This document shows positions 22,713 through 37,015 of a stretch of DNA of 64,000 bases, piece by piece. The position numbers were made by a program, and so were the translations under genes. The DNA comes from Palsa-504 sp963769715 (GTDB taxonomy: Bacteria > Actinomycetota > Actinomycetes > Streptosporangiales > Streptosporangiaceae): assembly GCA_963769715.1 (NCBI GenBank), contig CAVYNE010000032.1:215255-279254 (forward strand). The letters run 5' to 3'. The notes under the pieces are model-generated. The model was not told the DNA's origin. It did not search any database and was given only the letters and a program-made list of their open reading frames with translations. Numbering within the stretch: position 1 is the first letter of the stretch; every line of letters begins with the position of its first letter.

Positions 22713-23864
22713 ATGAGCGTGACCGCCCCGCTTGGTTTCCGGGCCGCCGGAGTGACGGCTGGGCTGAAGCAGTCCGGCCAGCCGGACGTGGCCGTGGTCC
22801 TGAACGACGGGCCCTCGTGGTCCGCCGCCGCCGTGTTCACCACCAACCGGGTGCAGGCCGCCCCGGTGATCTGGACCCGCCAGGTAGTCAAGGGCGGCCG
22901 GGTCCGGGCCGTGGTGCTCAACTCCGGCGGGGCCAACGCCTGCACCGGGCCGCTCGGCTTCCAGGACACCCACGCCACCGCCGAGCACCTAGCCGCCGCG
23001 ATCGAGGTCGGGGCGGGGGAGATCGCCGTCTGCTCGACCGGCCTGATCGGCGAGCGGCTGCCGATGGACAAGCTGCTGCCCGGCGTGGACGCTGCCGTCG
23101 CCGAAGCCTCCCGGGCCGGCGGCCTGGCCGCCGCCGACGCGATCAGGACCACCGACACCGTGGTGAAGATCGCCTTCCGTCGCGGCACCGGCTACACCAT
23201 CGGCGGGATGGCCAAGGGCGCCGGGATGCTCGCGCCCGGACTGGCCACCATGTTGTGCGTGCTCACCACCGACGCCGAGCTTGCGCCCGCCGAACTCGAC
23301 GCCGCGCTGCGGTCGGCCACCGCGGTGACCTTCGACCGGCTCGACACCGACGGCTGCATGTCCACCAACGACACGGTGCTCCTGATGGCCAGCGGGGCGA
23401 CGGGAGTGTCGCCGGAGAAGAGCGAGTTCGTTCTGGCGCTCACCGAGGTGTGCGCGGACCTGGCCCGGCAGCTTCAGCTGGACGCCGAGGGTGCGGAGAA
23501 GATGATCACCGTCGAGGTGGTCGGGGCCGCCTCGGAGGCCGACGCGGTGACCGCGGGACGCGCGGTGGCGCGGAACAACCTGCTCAAGTGCGCCATCGGC
23601 GGCGAGGACCCCAACTGGGGCCGGGTACTGGCTGCGGTCGGCACCACCGACGCGACCTTCGCGCCCGACCGGCTCAACGTCGCGATCAACGGGATCTGGG
23701 TCTGCCGTCACGGCGCCCCCGGCGACGAGCGCTCCAAGGTGGACCTGAAGCCGAAGGACGTGACGATCACCGTGGACCTGTCGGCGGGCCCGCACTCCGC
23801 CGCCATCTTGACCACCGACCTGACCGCGGCTTACGTGCACGAGAACAGTGCTTACTCCACATGA
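22713..23864 (+). CDS. argJ: Glutamate N-acetyltransferase / amino-acid acetyltransferase
   Basis: Recycles the acetyl group between N-acetylornithine and glutamate (and may also use acetyl-CoA). 383 residues: the self-cleavage region is KGAGMLAPGLATMLCVLTTD with the nucleophilic Thr of the ATML motif. Other hallmarks are NSGGANACTG and GEDPNWGRVLAA. Processed into alpha and beta chains in the family. The stop overlaps the argB start (ATGA). Confidence 0.96.
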   Translation: MSVTAPLGFRAAGVTAGLKQSGQPDVAVVLNDGPSWSAAAVFTTNRVQAAPVIWTRQVVKGGRVRAVVLNSGGANACTGPLGFQDTHATAEHLAAAIEVGAGEIAVCSTGLIGERLPMDKLLPGVDAAVAEASRAGGLAAADAIRTTDTVVKIAFRRGTGYTIGGMAKGAGMLAPGLATMLCVLTTDAELAPAELDAALRSATAVTFDRLDTDGCMSTNDTVLLMASGATGVSPEKSEFVLALTEVCADLARQLQLDAEGAEKMITVEVVGAASEADAVTAGRAVARNNLLKCAIGGEDPNWGRVLAAVGTTDATFAPDRLNVAINGIWVCRHGAPGDERSKVDLKPKDVTITVDLSAGPHSAAILTTDLTAAYVHENSAYST

Positions 23865-24766
23865 CGGTGATGGAAGGGCGGATCGAGGACGCCTCGGCCA
23901 AGGCCGCCACGCTGATCGAGGCGCTGCCCTGGCTGAACAGGTTCCACGGCCAGACCGTGGTGATCAAGTACGGCGGGCACGCGATGACCGAGGAGGAGCT
24001 GCGCCTGGCCTTCGCCCAGGACCTGGTGTTCCTGCGCTACGCCGGGCTGCGCCCGGTCGTGGTGCATGGCGGCGGCCCGCAGATCACCGAGCAGCTTGAC
24101 CGGCTCGGCGTGGAATCCTCCTTCACCGCCGGGCTCCGGGTCACCACGCCGGAGGCCATGGAGGTCGTCCGGATGGTCCTGTCCGGCAAGGTGAACAAGG
24201 ACATCGTCGGCCTGATCAACCGGCACGGCCCGTTCGCGGTGGGCATGTCGGGGGAGGACGCCTGCACGCTCACCGCGACCCGCAAGACAGCGATCGTCGA
24301 CGGCGAGCCAGTGGACATCGGCCTGGTCGGCGAGATCGTGGCCACCAACCCGGGCGCGATCGAGGCGCTGCTGGCCGACGGCCGGATCCCGGTCGTCTCC
24401 AGCGTGGCCACGGGCCGGGACGGCGAGGTCTACAACGTGAACGCGGACACCGCCGCGGCCGCCCTCGCGGTGGCGCTAGGCGCGGTCAAGCTGGTGGTGC
24501 TCACCGATGTGGCCGGCCTGTACCGGGACTGGCCGTCGTCGGCCGAGGTGATCAGCGAGCTCACTGCGGCCGAACTCGAGCATCTGCTGCCCGGACTTTC
24601 GGCCGGGATGATCCCCAAGATGGAGGCCTGCCTGACCGCCGTCCGCGGCGGCGTCCCGCAGGCGCACGTCCTGGACGGCCGCCTCAGTCACGCCATCCTG
24701 CTCGAGATCTTCACCGACTCCGGCATCGGCACCATGGTCCTCCCCGAGGAAGGAACTCAGCCGTGA
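23861..24766 (+). CDS. argB: Acetylglutamate kinase
   Basis: Phosphorylates N-acetylglutamate, the usual point of arginine feedback. 301 residues of the amino-acid kinase fold: VVIKYGGHAM, VVVHGGGPQI, NVNADTAAAALA and the Lys in GMIPKMEAC. ATG at 23861 lies in the argJ stop codon; a longer upstream frame is only the alternate frame of argJ. Stop overlaps argD (GTGA). Confidence 0.96.
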   Translation: MTVMEGRIEDASAKAATLIEALPWLNRFHGQTVVIKYGGHAMTEEELRLAFAQDLVFLRYAGLRPVVVHGGGPQITEQLDRLGVESSFTAGLRVTTPEAMEVVRMVLSGKVNKDIVGLINRHGPFAVGMSGEDACTLTATRKTAIVDGEPVDIGLVGEIVATNPGAIEALLADGRIPVVSSVATGRDGEVYNVNADTAAAALAVALGAVKLVVLTDVAGLYRDWPSSAEVISELTAAELEHLLPGLSAGMIPKMEACLTAVRGGVPQAHVLDGRLSHAILLEIFTDSGIGTMVLPEEGTQP

Positions 24767-25946
24767 GTGAGACAGACGCACTGCAGAAGCGGTTCGCGGC
24801 GGCGCTCATGCCGAACTACGGCGTGCCCCCGCTGGCCATCAGCCGCGGGCAAGGCTGCCGGGTCTGGGATGCCGACGGACGCCAGTACCTGGACCTGATC
24901 GCCGGGATCGCGGTGAGCTCGTTGGGACACGCCCACCCGGCCATCGTCGAGGCGGTCAGTCGCCAGGTGGCCGACGTGGCCCACACCTCCAACCTGTTCT
25001 TGCACGAGCGCGAGGTCGAGCTAGCCGAGCGGCTCCTCACTCTGGTCGGTGAGGACGGGCGGGTCTTCTTCGCGAACTCGGGCACCGAGGCCAACGAGGC
25101 GGCGATCAAGCTGGTGCGCCGCATCGCCGGTCCGGAGCGGCCGGTGATCGTGGCCGCCGAGCGGAGCTTCCACGGCCGGACGATGGGTGCCCTGGCGCTG
25201 ACCGGCAAGGAGTCCATCCGCGCGCCGTTCGGCCCGTTCGGCTTGACCGTGCGGTTCGTTCCCTACGGGGACGCCGCGGCGCTGCGCGCGGCGGTCGGCG
25301 CCGATGTCGCGGCCGTCTTCCTCGAGCCCGGCCTGGGCGAGAGCGGCGTGGTGCCCGCCCCCGAGGGCTACTTGCGCGCCGCGCGCGAGGCCTGCGACCA
25401 AGCCGGCGCGCTGCTCGTGCTCGATGAGATCCAGAGCGCCATCGGCCGGACCGGGGCGTGGTTCGCGCACCAGGCCGCCGGTGTCCGGCCGGACGTGATC
25501 ACCCTGGCCAAGGGCCTGGGCGGCGGGCTGCCGATCGGCGCGTGCATCGGTCTCGGCGCGGCCGGCGCCGGCTTCGCCAAGGGTGATCACGGCTCTACCT
25601 TCGGCGGGAACCCGGTCGCCTGCGCCGCCGCCCTGGCCGTGCTCGAGGTGATCGAGCGCGACGGACTACTGGCTCACGTCAACACGGTGGGCGAGCACCT
25701 GGCGGCCGGACTCGGCGAGGTCAGCCACCCATTGGTGTCCGGGGTGCGCGGCCTCGGGCTCTGGCGGGCCATCGTGCTGACGGCCGAGGTGGCCCCGGAC
25801 GTCGAGGTAGCCGCCCGGCGGGCCGGGTTCCTGGTCAACGCGGTGCAGCCCGACGCGATCAGGCTGGCACCGCCCCTGATCCTGTCCGTGTCCGAGGCGG
25901 ATGAGTTCATCGCCGCGCTGCCCGGGATCCTCGCGGAGACCTGCTC

Positions 25947-25950
<4 letters not shown>
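24763..25950 (+). CDS. argD: Acetylornithine aminotransferase
   Basis: PLP-dependent class III aminotransferase making N-acetylornithine, 395 residues. FFANSGTEANEAAIKL binds the cofactor phosphate, LVLDEIQSAIGRTG holds the pyridine-binding Asp, and TLAKGLGGGLPIGA carries the Schiff-base Lys. GTG start inside the argB stop; its own stop overlaps the argF ATG. Confidence 0.96.
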
Positions 25951-26884
<934 letters not shown>

Positions 26885-26888
<4 letters not shown>

Positions 26889-27442
26889 CTACCCCGCTGA
26901 CCAAGACGGCCAGGCACGCGCGGATTGCGGCCATCCTCGCCCGCGAGCAGGTCCGCTCCCAGGAGGAACTCGCCGAGCTGCTGGAGCGGTACGCCAGCGT
27001 GCACGTGACGCAGGCGACCTTGTCCCGGGACCTGGACGAGCTCGGCGTGGTGCGGCTCCGCGCCGGGGGCGCGCTGGTCTACGCCCTGCCGGACGAGCCG
27101 GGCGGCCCCGGTTCGCTCCCGGGAGGCACGGGCTCGCACCCGGCCGGCCCAGACTCGCACCCTGGCGGGGCCACCGCCCGGGCCGAACCGCCGCACGACG
27201 CGCGCCTGGCGCGCTACCTGGGCGAGCTGATGGCCTCGGCCGAGGCGAGCGCCAACCTTGTCGTGCTCAGGACCCCGGCCGGGGCGGCCCAGTTCCTCGC
27301 CTCGGTCATCGACCACGCGGCCCTGCCGTCGATCCTCGGCACCGTGGCCGGCGATGACACGGTCCTGATCATCGCGCGCGATCCGGCCGGCGGAGACGCC
27401 CTGGCGGCCGACTTCCTGCGCCGGGCCGAGCGCCGACGATGA
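26885..27442 (+). CDS. argR: Arginine repressor
   Basis: Hexameric arginine-responsive repressor that should bind the operator before argC. 185 residues: winged-helix DNA-binding domain (about 1-75; SQEELAELLERYASVHVTQATLSRDLDELGVVRLR) and C-terminal oligomerisation/arginine domain (about 110-180, VIDHAALPSILGTVAGDDTVLII). An unusually long Gly/Pro/Ser/His linker of about 35 residues separates them, making the protein longer than the usual 150-170. TTG start in the argF stop. Its TGA is the start of the terminator stem. Confidence 0.95.
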
Positions 27443-27482
27443 TCGTTCGTCATAGCGACGAAAAACGGACGAACGATCTTTT
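27441..27482 (+). terminator. Intrinsic terminator of the arg operon
   Basis: Perfect 11-bp stem GATCGTTCGTC (27441-27451) / GACGAACGATC (27468-27478) followed by TTTT. The argR stop codon (27440-27442) overlaps the first bases of the stem. It separates argCJBDFR from argH. Confidence 0.85.
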
Positions 27483-27545
27483 ATGTCCCCGGTGACGACC
27501 AAGGTGCGACAAAACTGAGGCGTTAGTGCGATAGAAAGAAGAACT

Positions 27546-29000
27546 GTGGAAGCAGCGGAACAGTCGGCAGGGGATTCGAGCGGGGTCGAAGGGGCTACGC
27601 GGCTGTGGGGCGGGCGGTTCGGCGCCGGGCCCGCGGACGCGCTGGCCAGGCTGTCCGTCAGCGTCCAGTTCGATTGGCGGCTGGCCCGGTACGACTTGCG
27701 GGCCTCCCGCGCGCACGCCCGGGTACTGCACCGGGCCGGGTTGCTGACCGACGCCGAGCTCAGCGCGATGCTCAAGGCCCTGGACGACCTGGACCGGGCG
27801 TGTGCGAACGGGTCGTTCCGGCCTACGGTCGCCGACGAGGACGTGCACACCGCGCTCGAGCGCGGGCTGCTCGAGCGGCTCGGCGCGCTGGGCGGCAAGC
27901 TCCGGGCCGGCCGCAGCCGCAACGACCAGGTCGCGACCGACCTGCGGCTTTACCTGCGGGACAACGCCCGGCTGATCGCGAGCAGGCTGGCCGAGCTGGA
28001 GACCGCGCTGATCGGCCAGGCGGTCGCCAGCGGCGACGTACCCGCGCCCGGCATGACGCACTTGCAGCACGCGCAGCCGGTGCTGTTCGGTCACCAGTTG
28101 CTCGCGCACGTGCAGGCGTTCGCCCGCGACGTCGGCCGGCTGCGGGACTGGGACAAGCGCGCCGCGGTCAGCCCGCTCGGCTCCGGCGCGCTGGCCGGGT
28201 CATCACTCCCGGTCGATCCGCAGGTGCTCGCGGCCGAACTCGGCTTCGACGAGCCCGCGGCTAACTCCATGGATGCGGTGGCCGACCGCGACTTCGCAGC
28301 CGAGTTCTGCTTCGCCGCGGCGCTGATCGGAGTGCACCTGTCCCGGCTGGGCGAGGAGATCGTGCTCTGGTCTTCCCAGGAGTTCGGCTGGGTGGAGATC
28401 GACGATACCTACGCAACCGGGTCCTCGATCATGCCGCAGAAGAAGAATCCGGACGTGGCCGAACTGGCCCGGGGCAAGGCGGGCCGCCTGATCGGCGGAC
28501 TGACCGGGCTGCTCACCACCCTGAAGGGCCTGCCGCTGACCTACAACCGGGACCTGCAGGAGGATAAGGAGCCGGTCTTCGACGCGGTCGACACCCTGCT
28601 CCTGGTCCTGCCCGCCATGGCCGGCCTGATCGCCACGATGCGGGTCAATCCGGACCGGCTCCGCCGCAGTGCCTCGACCGGGTTCACTCTCGCCACCGAC
28701 CTGGCCGAGTACCTGGTCCGCCGAGGCGTCCCATTCCGCGAGGCGCACGAGGTAGTCGGGCACCTGGTGGTGTGGTGCCAGGTGCACGACTGCGACCTGC
28801 CCGACGTGGCCGACGCCGATCTGGCCAAGGTTTCCGAGCACCTGACGCCCGACGTCCGCCAGGTGCTCACGGTCGAGGGCGCGCTCGCGGCCCGCAAGGG
28901 GTACGGCGGGACGGCGCCAGAGCGTGTCGCCGAGCAGATCATCGCGCTGCGCGCGACGGTTGACACGCATCACGCCTGGGCCGCCGAGGACGTCACCTAG
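27546..29000 (+). CDS. argH: Argininosuccinate lyase
   Basis: Last step of arginine synthesis, releasing arginine and fumarate. 484 residues of the fumarase/aspartase superfamily: LWGGRFGAGP, RSRNDQVATDLRL, MTHLQHAQPV and the signature GSSIMPQKKNPD with the catalytic Ser. GTG start at 27546, 63 bp past the arg terminator, so it has its own promoter or depends on read-through. argG is not in the window. The glycosylase gene starts on the next base after its stop. Confidence 0.96.
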   Translation: MEAAEQSAGDSSGVEGATRLWGGRFGAGPADALARLSVSVQFDWRLARYDLRASRAHARVLHRAGLLTDAELSAMLKALDDLDRACANGSFRPTVADEDVHTALERGLLERLGALGGKLRAGRSRNDQVATDLRLYLRDNARLIASRLAELETALIGQAVASGDVPAPGMTHLQHAQPVLFGHQLLAHVQAFARDVGRLRDWDKRAAVSPLGSGALAGSSLPVDPQVLAAELGFDEPAANSMDAVADRDFAAEFCFAAALIGVHLSRLGEEIVLWSSQEFGWVEIDDTYATGSSIMPQKKNPDVAELARGKAGRLIGGLTGLLTTLKGLPLTYNRDLQEDKEPVFDAVDTLLLVLPAMAGLIATMRVNPDRLRRSASTGFTLATDLAEYLVRRGVPFREAHEVVGHLVVWCQVHDCDLPDVADADLAKVSEHLTPDVRQVLTVEGALAARKGYGGTAPERVAEQIIALRATVDTHHAWAAEDVT

Positions 29001-29660
29001 GTGCCGATCTCGCGGGACTTCTTCGCCAGGCACGCGGTCGAGGTCGCGCCGGACCTGCTCGGCTGCGTCCTCGAGCACCAGACAGCGGACGGCCTCGTCG
29101 CGGTACAGCTCACCGAGGTCGAGGCGTACGCGGGCCGGTCCGATCCCGCCTCGCACGCCTACCGCGGGAAGACCCAGCGGAACGCGGTGATGTTCGGCCC
29201 GCCCGGGCACGCGTACGTGTACTTCACGTACGGCATGCACTTCTGCGTGAACCTGGTCTGCCTGGGGGAGGAGGGCAGCGCCTCGGCGGTGCTGCTGCGG
29301 GCGGGCGCGATCATCGCGGGGGAGGACCTAGCCCGGGCCCGGCGCACCAGAGGGGCGGCCAGCGTCGCATCACGTGATCTGGCCCGCGGCCCGGCCCGGC
29401 TCTGCCAGGCGCTCGGCATAGACCGGGAACTCGACGGTGCGGACGTGTGCGCCGCCGATTCGCCGCTCCGGGTGCGCGCCGGAGCAGGAAACCCAGCCCG
29501 TTCGGGAACTGTGCTGACCCCCCGAAGAATTGCCACCGGACCTCGGGTCGGGGTCAGCAGTGCGGCCGAGATCCCCTGGCGGTTCTGGTACGAGGGGGAG
29601 CCGACGGTCTCGGTGTACCGGGCGTATGTACCCCGGCGGCCCAAACTGGTTACCCCTTAA
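29001..29660 (+). CDS. Alkyladenine (3-methyladenine) DNA glycosylase, AAG/MPG family
   Basis: Removes alkylated purines in base-excision repair. 219 residues with the AAG fold: RDFFARHAVEVAPDLLGCVL, TEVEAYAG (catalytic Glu in the conserved EVEAY segment), DPASHAYRGKTQRNAVMFGPPGHAYVYFTYGMHFCVNLV and RGPARLCQALGI. GTG start abuts the argH stop, a neighbourhood often seen in actinobacteria (argH-mpg-tyrS). Confidence 0.94.
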   Translation: MPISRDFFARHAVEVAPDLLGCVLEHQTADGLVAVQLTEVEAYAGRSDPASHAYRGKTQRNAVMFGPPGHAYVYFTYGMHFCVNLVCLGEEGSASAVLLRAGAIIAGEDLARARRTRGAASVASRDLARGPARLCQALGIDRELDGADVCAADSPLRVRAGAGNPARSGTVLTPRRIATGPRVGVSSAAEIPWRFWYEGEPTVSVYRAYVPRRPKLVTP

Positions 29661-29686
29661 CGGCCCGTAAGTGGCACCATGCAGGC

Positions 29687-30967
29687 GTGGACGACATCAT
29701 CGACGAACTTGGATGGCGGGGCCTGATCGCCGTCAGCACCGATATCGACGAGCTGCGCAAGGCGTTTAATTCCGGCCGGGTCACGGTCTATGGCGGGTTC
29801 GACCCGACTGCGCCCGGGCTGCACATCGGGAACCTGGTGCTGCTGGTGACGCTGCGCCGCCTGCAGCTGGCCGGCCACCGGCCCATCGGGCTGGTCGGCG
29901 GGGCGACCGGGCTGATCGGCGATCCGAGCGGCAAGTCGGCCGAGCGGGTGCTGAACCCGCGCGAGGTCGTGGCCCAGTGGGTCGAGCGGATCCGCGGCGA
30001 GGTGTCCAGGTTCCTCGACTTCGACGCGGGCGAGTCCAGCGCGCTGATCGTGAGCAACCTGGACTGGACCGAAGCGATGCCGGTGCTCGACTTCCTGCGT
30101 GACATCGGCAAGCACTTCTCGGTCAACCGGATGCTGGACCGGGAATCGGTGAAGGCCAGGCTGGAAGCAGGCGGGATCAGCTACACCGAGTTCAGCTACC
30201 AGTTGCTGCAGGCCATGGACTTCCTGGAGCTCTACCGGCGGTACGACTGCACCCTTCAGCTCGGCGGCAGCGACCAGTGGGGCAATCTGGTCGCGGGCGC
30301 GGACCTGATCAGGCGGGCCGAGGGAGCGTCGGTGCACGCTCTGGCCACGCCGCTGATCACCAAGCCGGATGGCACCAAGTACGGCAAGACCGAGGGCGGC
30401 GCGATCTGGCTCAGCGCCGACCTGATGTCGCCGTACGCGTTCTACCAGTTCTGGCTGAACGTGTCCGACGCCGAGGTGCCGAACCTGCTGCGCGTGTTCA
30501 GCTTCAAATCGCGCGAGGAGATCGAGGCGCTGGAGCGGGAAAGCGCCGAGCGGCCCGCCGCGCGGCTCGGCCAGCGCGCGCTGGCCAAGGAGATCACCAC
30601 GCTCGTACATGGGGCCGACGAGACCCGTCGCGCCATCGCGGCCAGCCAGGCCCTGTTCGGCCGCAGCGACCTCGCCGAAGTCGACGAGCGCACGCTGGCC
30701 TCCGCGGTCAGGGAGGTTCCCTCGGCCCGGGTGTTCGCCGGGCCTGAGGGCCTGCCCACGGTGGCCGACTTGATGGCTGAGATCAAGATCGTACCGAGCA
30801 AGTCGGCCGCGCGCCGGGCCATCGCCGCAGGCGGCGCCTACCTGAACAACCGTAAGGTCACCTCGGAGGACGCTGCCCCCACCATCGCCGACCTGCTGCG
30901 CGGCCGATACCTGATCCTCCGCGTGGGCAAGCGCACCGTCGGCGCCGTCGAGGTCGTCTCCAAGTAA
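29687..30967 (+). CDS. tyrS: Tyrosyl-tRNA synthetase
   Basis: Class I synthetase charging tRNA-Tyr, 426 residues. The HIGH motif occurs as LHIGN, the KMSKS loop as KYGKTEGG, and the C-terminal S4-like RNA-binding domain (about 365-426) as SKSAARRAIAAGGAYLNNRKV. GTG at 29687 gives the usual N terminus (VDDIIDELGWRGLIAVSTD); an open frame upstream is antiparallel-coincident with the glycosylase gene. The SD is weak. Confidence 0.96.
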   Translation: MDDIIDELGWRGLIAVSTDIDELRKAFNSGRVTVYGGFDPTAPGLHIGNLVLLVTLRRLQLAGHRPIGLVGGATGLIGDPSGKSAERVLNPREVVAQWVERIRGEVSRFLDFDAGESSALIVSNLDWTEAMPVLDFLRDIGKHFSVNRMLDRESVKARLEAGGISYTEFSYQLLQAMDFLELYRRYDCTLQLGGSDQWGNLVAGADLIRRAEGASVHALATPLITKPDGTKYGKTEGGAIWLSADLMSPYAFYQFWLNVSDAEVPNLLRVFSFKSREEIEALERESAERPAARLGQRALAKEITTLVHGADETRRAIAASQALFGRSDLAEVDERTLASAVREVPSARVFAGPEGLPTVADLMAEIKIVPSKSAARRAIAAGGAYLNNRKVTSEDAAPTIADLLRGRYLILRVGKRTVGAVEVVSK

Positions 30968-31201
30968 GCTCCTGGCGGTGGCCGAATGACACAGTTCCGC
31001 ACCAATAGGCGGTCACCTGTAGGCATAAACAACCCGCCAATAGCGTTTGACCGGGTTGGCACCAGGGAAAGCTCCGCGGTGTCAGGACGCGTCCGAGATT
31101 GATTTCTGGCCGGTCATGTCGGCTCGGCTAGGCGATACGACTCGCCTACGTTCTACTACACCGTGTCTGACCTGCGGTAACATCTTGTAGCCAACTTCGA
31201 T

Positions 31202-31230
31202 TTGACGAAGCCGCCCAGCACCCCTAGAGT
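31202..31230 (+). promoter_or_regulatory. rrn promoter P1
   Basis: -35 TTGACG (31202-31207), exactly 17 bp, -10 TAGAGT (31225-31230). Typical sigma-70 (HrdB) spacing, about 440 bp before 16S. Confidence 0.7.
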
Positions 31231-31304
31231 TCTTCTTGCCCGACGGGGATGAACGCGAAAGCGGCCAGGTCCTCGGGCAGCCACCAGGAAGTCCTTCTAG
31301 CTAA

Positions 31305-31326
31305 GGCTTGTGCGTGCGCACAAGCC
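31305..31326. promoter_or_regulatory. Perfect 22-bp inverted repeat between the rrn promoters
   Basis: Arms GGCTTGTGCG and CGCACAAGCC around TG. It lies between P1 and P2, where it could be a repressor operator or an RNA hairpin in P1 transcripts. No T-run follows, so it is not a clear terminator. Confidence 0.5.
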
Positions 31327-31391
31327 GAAGGTGGAGGCCGCCCTGGAGGCAAGGTAAGGTTCACGAGTCGGCAAAGTTCTCCGGATCAGAG

Positions 31392-31420
31392 TTGACAAGG
31401 GATACCTCGCCTGGTAATGT
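31392..31420 (+). promoter_or_regulatory. rrn promoter P2
   Basis: -35 TTGACA (31392-31397, consensus), 17-bp spacer, -10 TAATGT (31415-31420). The strongest-looking promoter in the window, about 250 bp before mature 16S. Confidence 0.8.
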
Positions 31421-31668
31421 AGAGTGGTTGCCCCGGATGGGAATGAGAGTTCCACGAAGGTGCGCGCCCGTTTCTTGAGAACTCAACAGCGTGCTAAAAG
31501 CCAGTGCACTTGAAGCACAAAAACCCCGTCAGTGGGGCGGCTCGTGACTATCACGAACTGATCTCACTACGGTGGCCATGATCGCTTCGGAGCCCGGTTT
31601 AATACCGGTCGAAGAAGCACTCTCAGGTCAACAATCCGCGAGCATTAGCTGGCGGTTGTTAATAGACA

Positions 31669-36695
<5,027 letters not shown>

Positions 36696-36713
36696 TTCTA
36701 CTCCATTTGACTT

Positions 36714-36743
36714 CGCGTCCACTGTGCGGTTCCCGAGATACGG
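36714..36743 (+). other. 3' arm of the 23S processing stem
   Basis: Reverse-complementary, with a few mismatches, to 33455-33484 in the 16S-23S spacer. The two arms would pair around the 23S precursor for RNase III-type cleavage. Confidence 0.65.
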
Positions 36744-36813
36744 TCGCCACCGTTGAGGGCTCCGAGAGTTCTCCACGGGCTAGCAGAGCTTCTGCTGGTG
36801 ACATCTCAATAGA

Positions 36814-36932
36814 GTTACGGCGGTTATAGCGAAGGGGAAACACCCGGTCCCATTCCGAACCCGGAAGTTAAGCCCTTCAGCGCCGATGGTACTGCGCGGG
36901 GGACCGCGTGGGAGAGTAGGACGCCGCCGGAC
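36814..36932 (+). rRNA. rrf: 5S ribosomal RNA
   Basis: About 119 nt: GTTACGGCGGTTATAGCG at the 5' end, the conserved CCCATTCCGAACCCGGAAGT and GGGAGAGTAGGACGCCGCCG at the 3' end pairing with the 5' end. Sits 118 bp after 23S. Confidence 0.95.
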
Positions 36933-36938
36933 ATGTTT

Positions 36939-36977
36939 GAAGAGGGTCGCTCCCGACGTGGTTGAGCGGCCCTCTTC
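36939..36977 (+). terminator. rrn operon terminator
   Basis: GAAGAGGGTCGCTC (36939-36952) pairs with GAGCGGCCCTCTTC (36964-36977) with one G-U pair, giving a 14-bp stem right after 5S. The following bases (GCTTGTCT) are only partly T-rich. Confidence 0.8.
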
Positions 36978-37015
36978 GCTTGTCTGGGTAGTGTTAAAGC
37001 TGGAGGTTGATGAGC

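Larger units (their letters stand above)
30968..31668 (+). other. rRNA operon promoter and leader region
   Basis: 700 bp without a protein gene. It holds a hairpin after tyrS (TAGGCGA/TCGCCTA, 31129-31148), two promoters (31202-31230 and 31392-31420), a 22-bp palindrome between them (31305-31326), and the actinobacterial leader motif TTGAGAACTCAACAG near 31475. The box CCAGTGC (31501-31507) can pair with GCACTGG after 16S (33273-33279) as the 16S processing stem. Confidence 0.75.
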
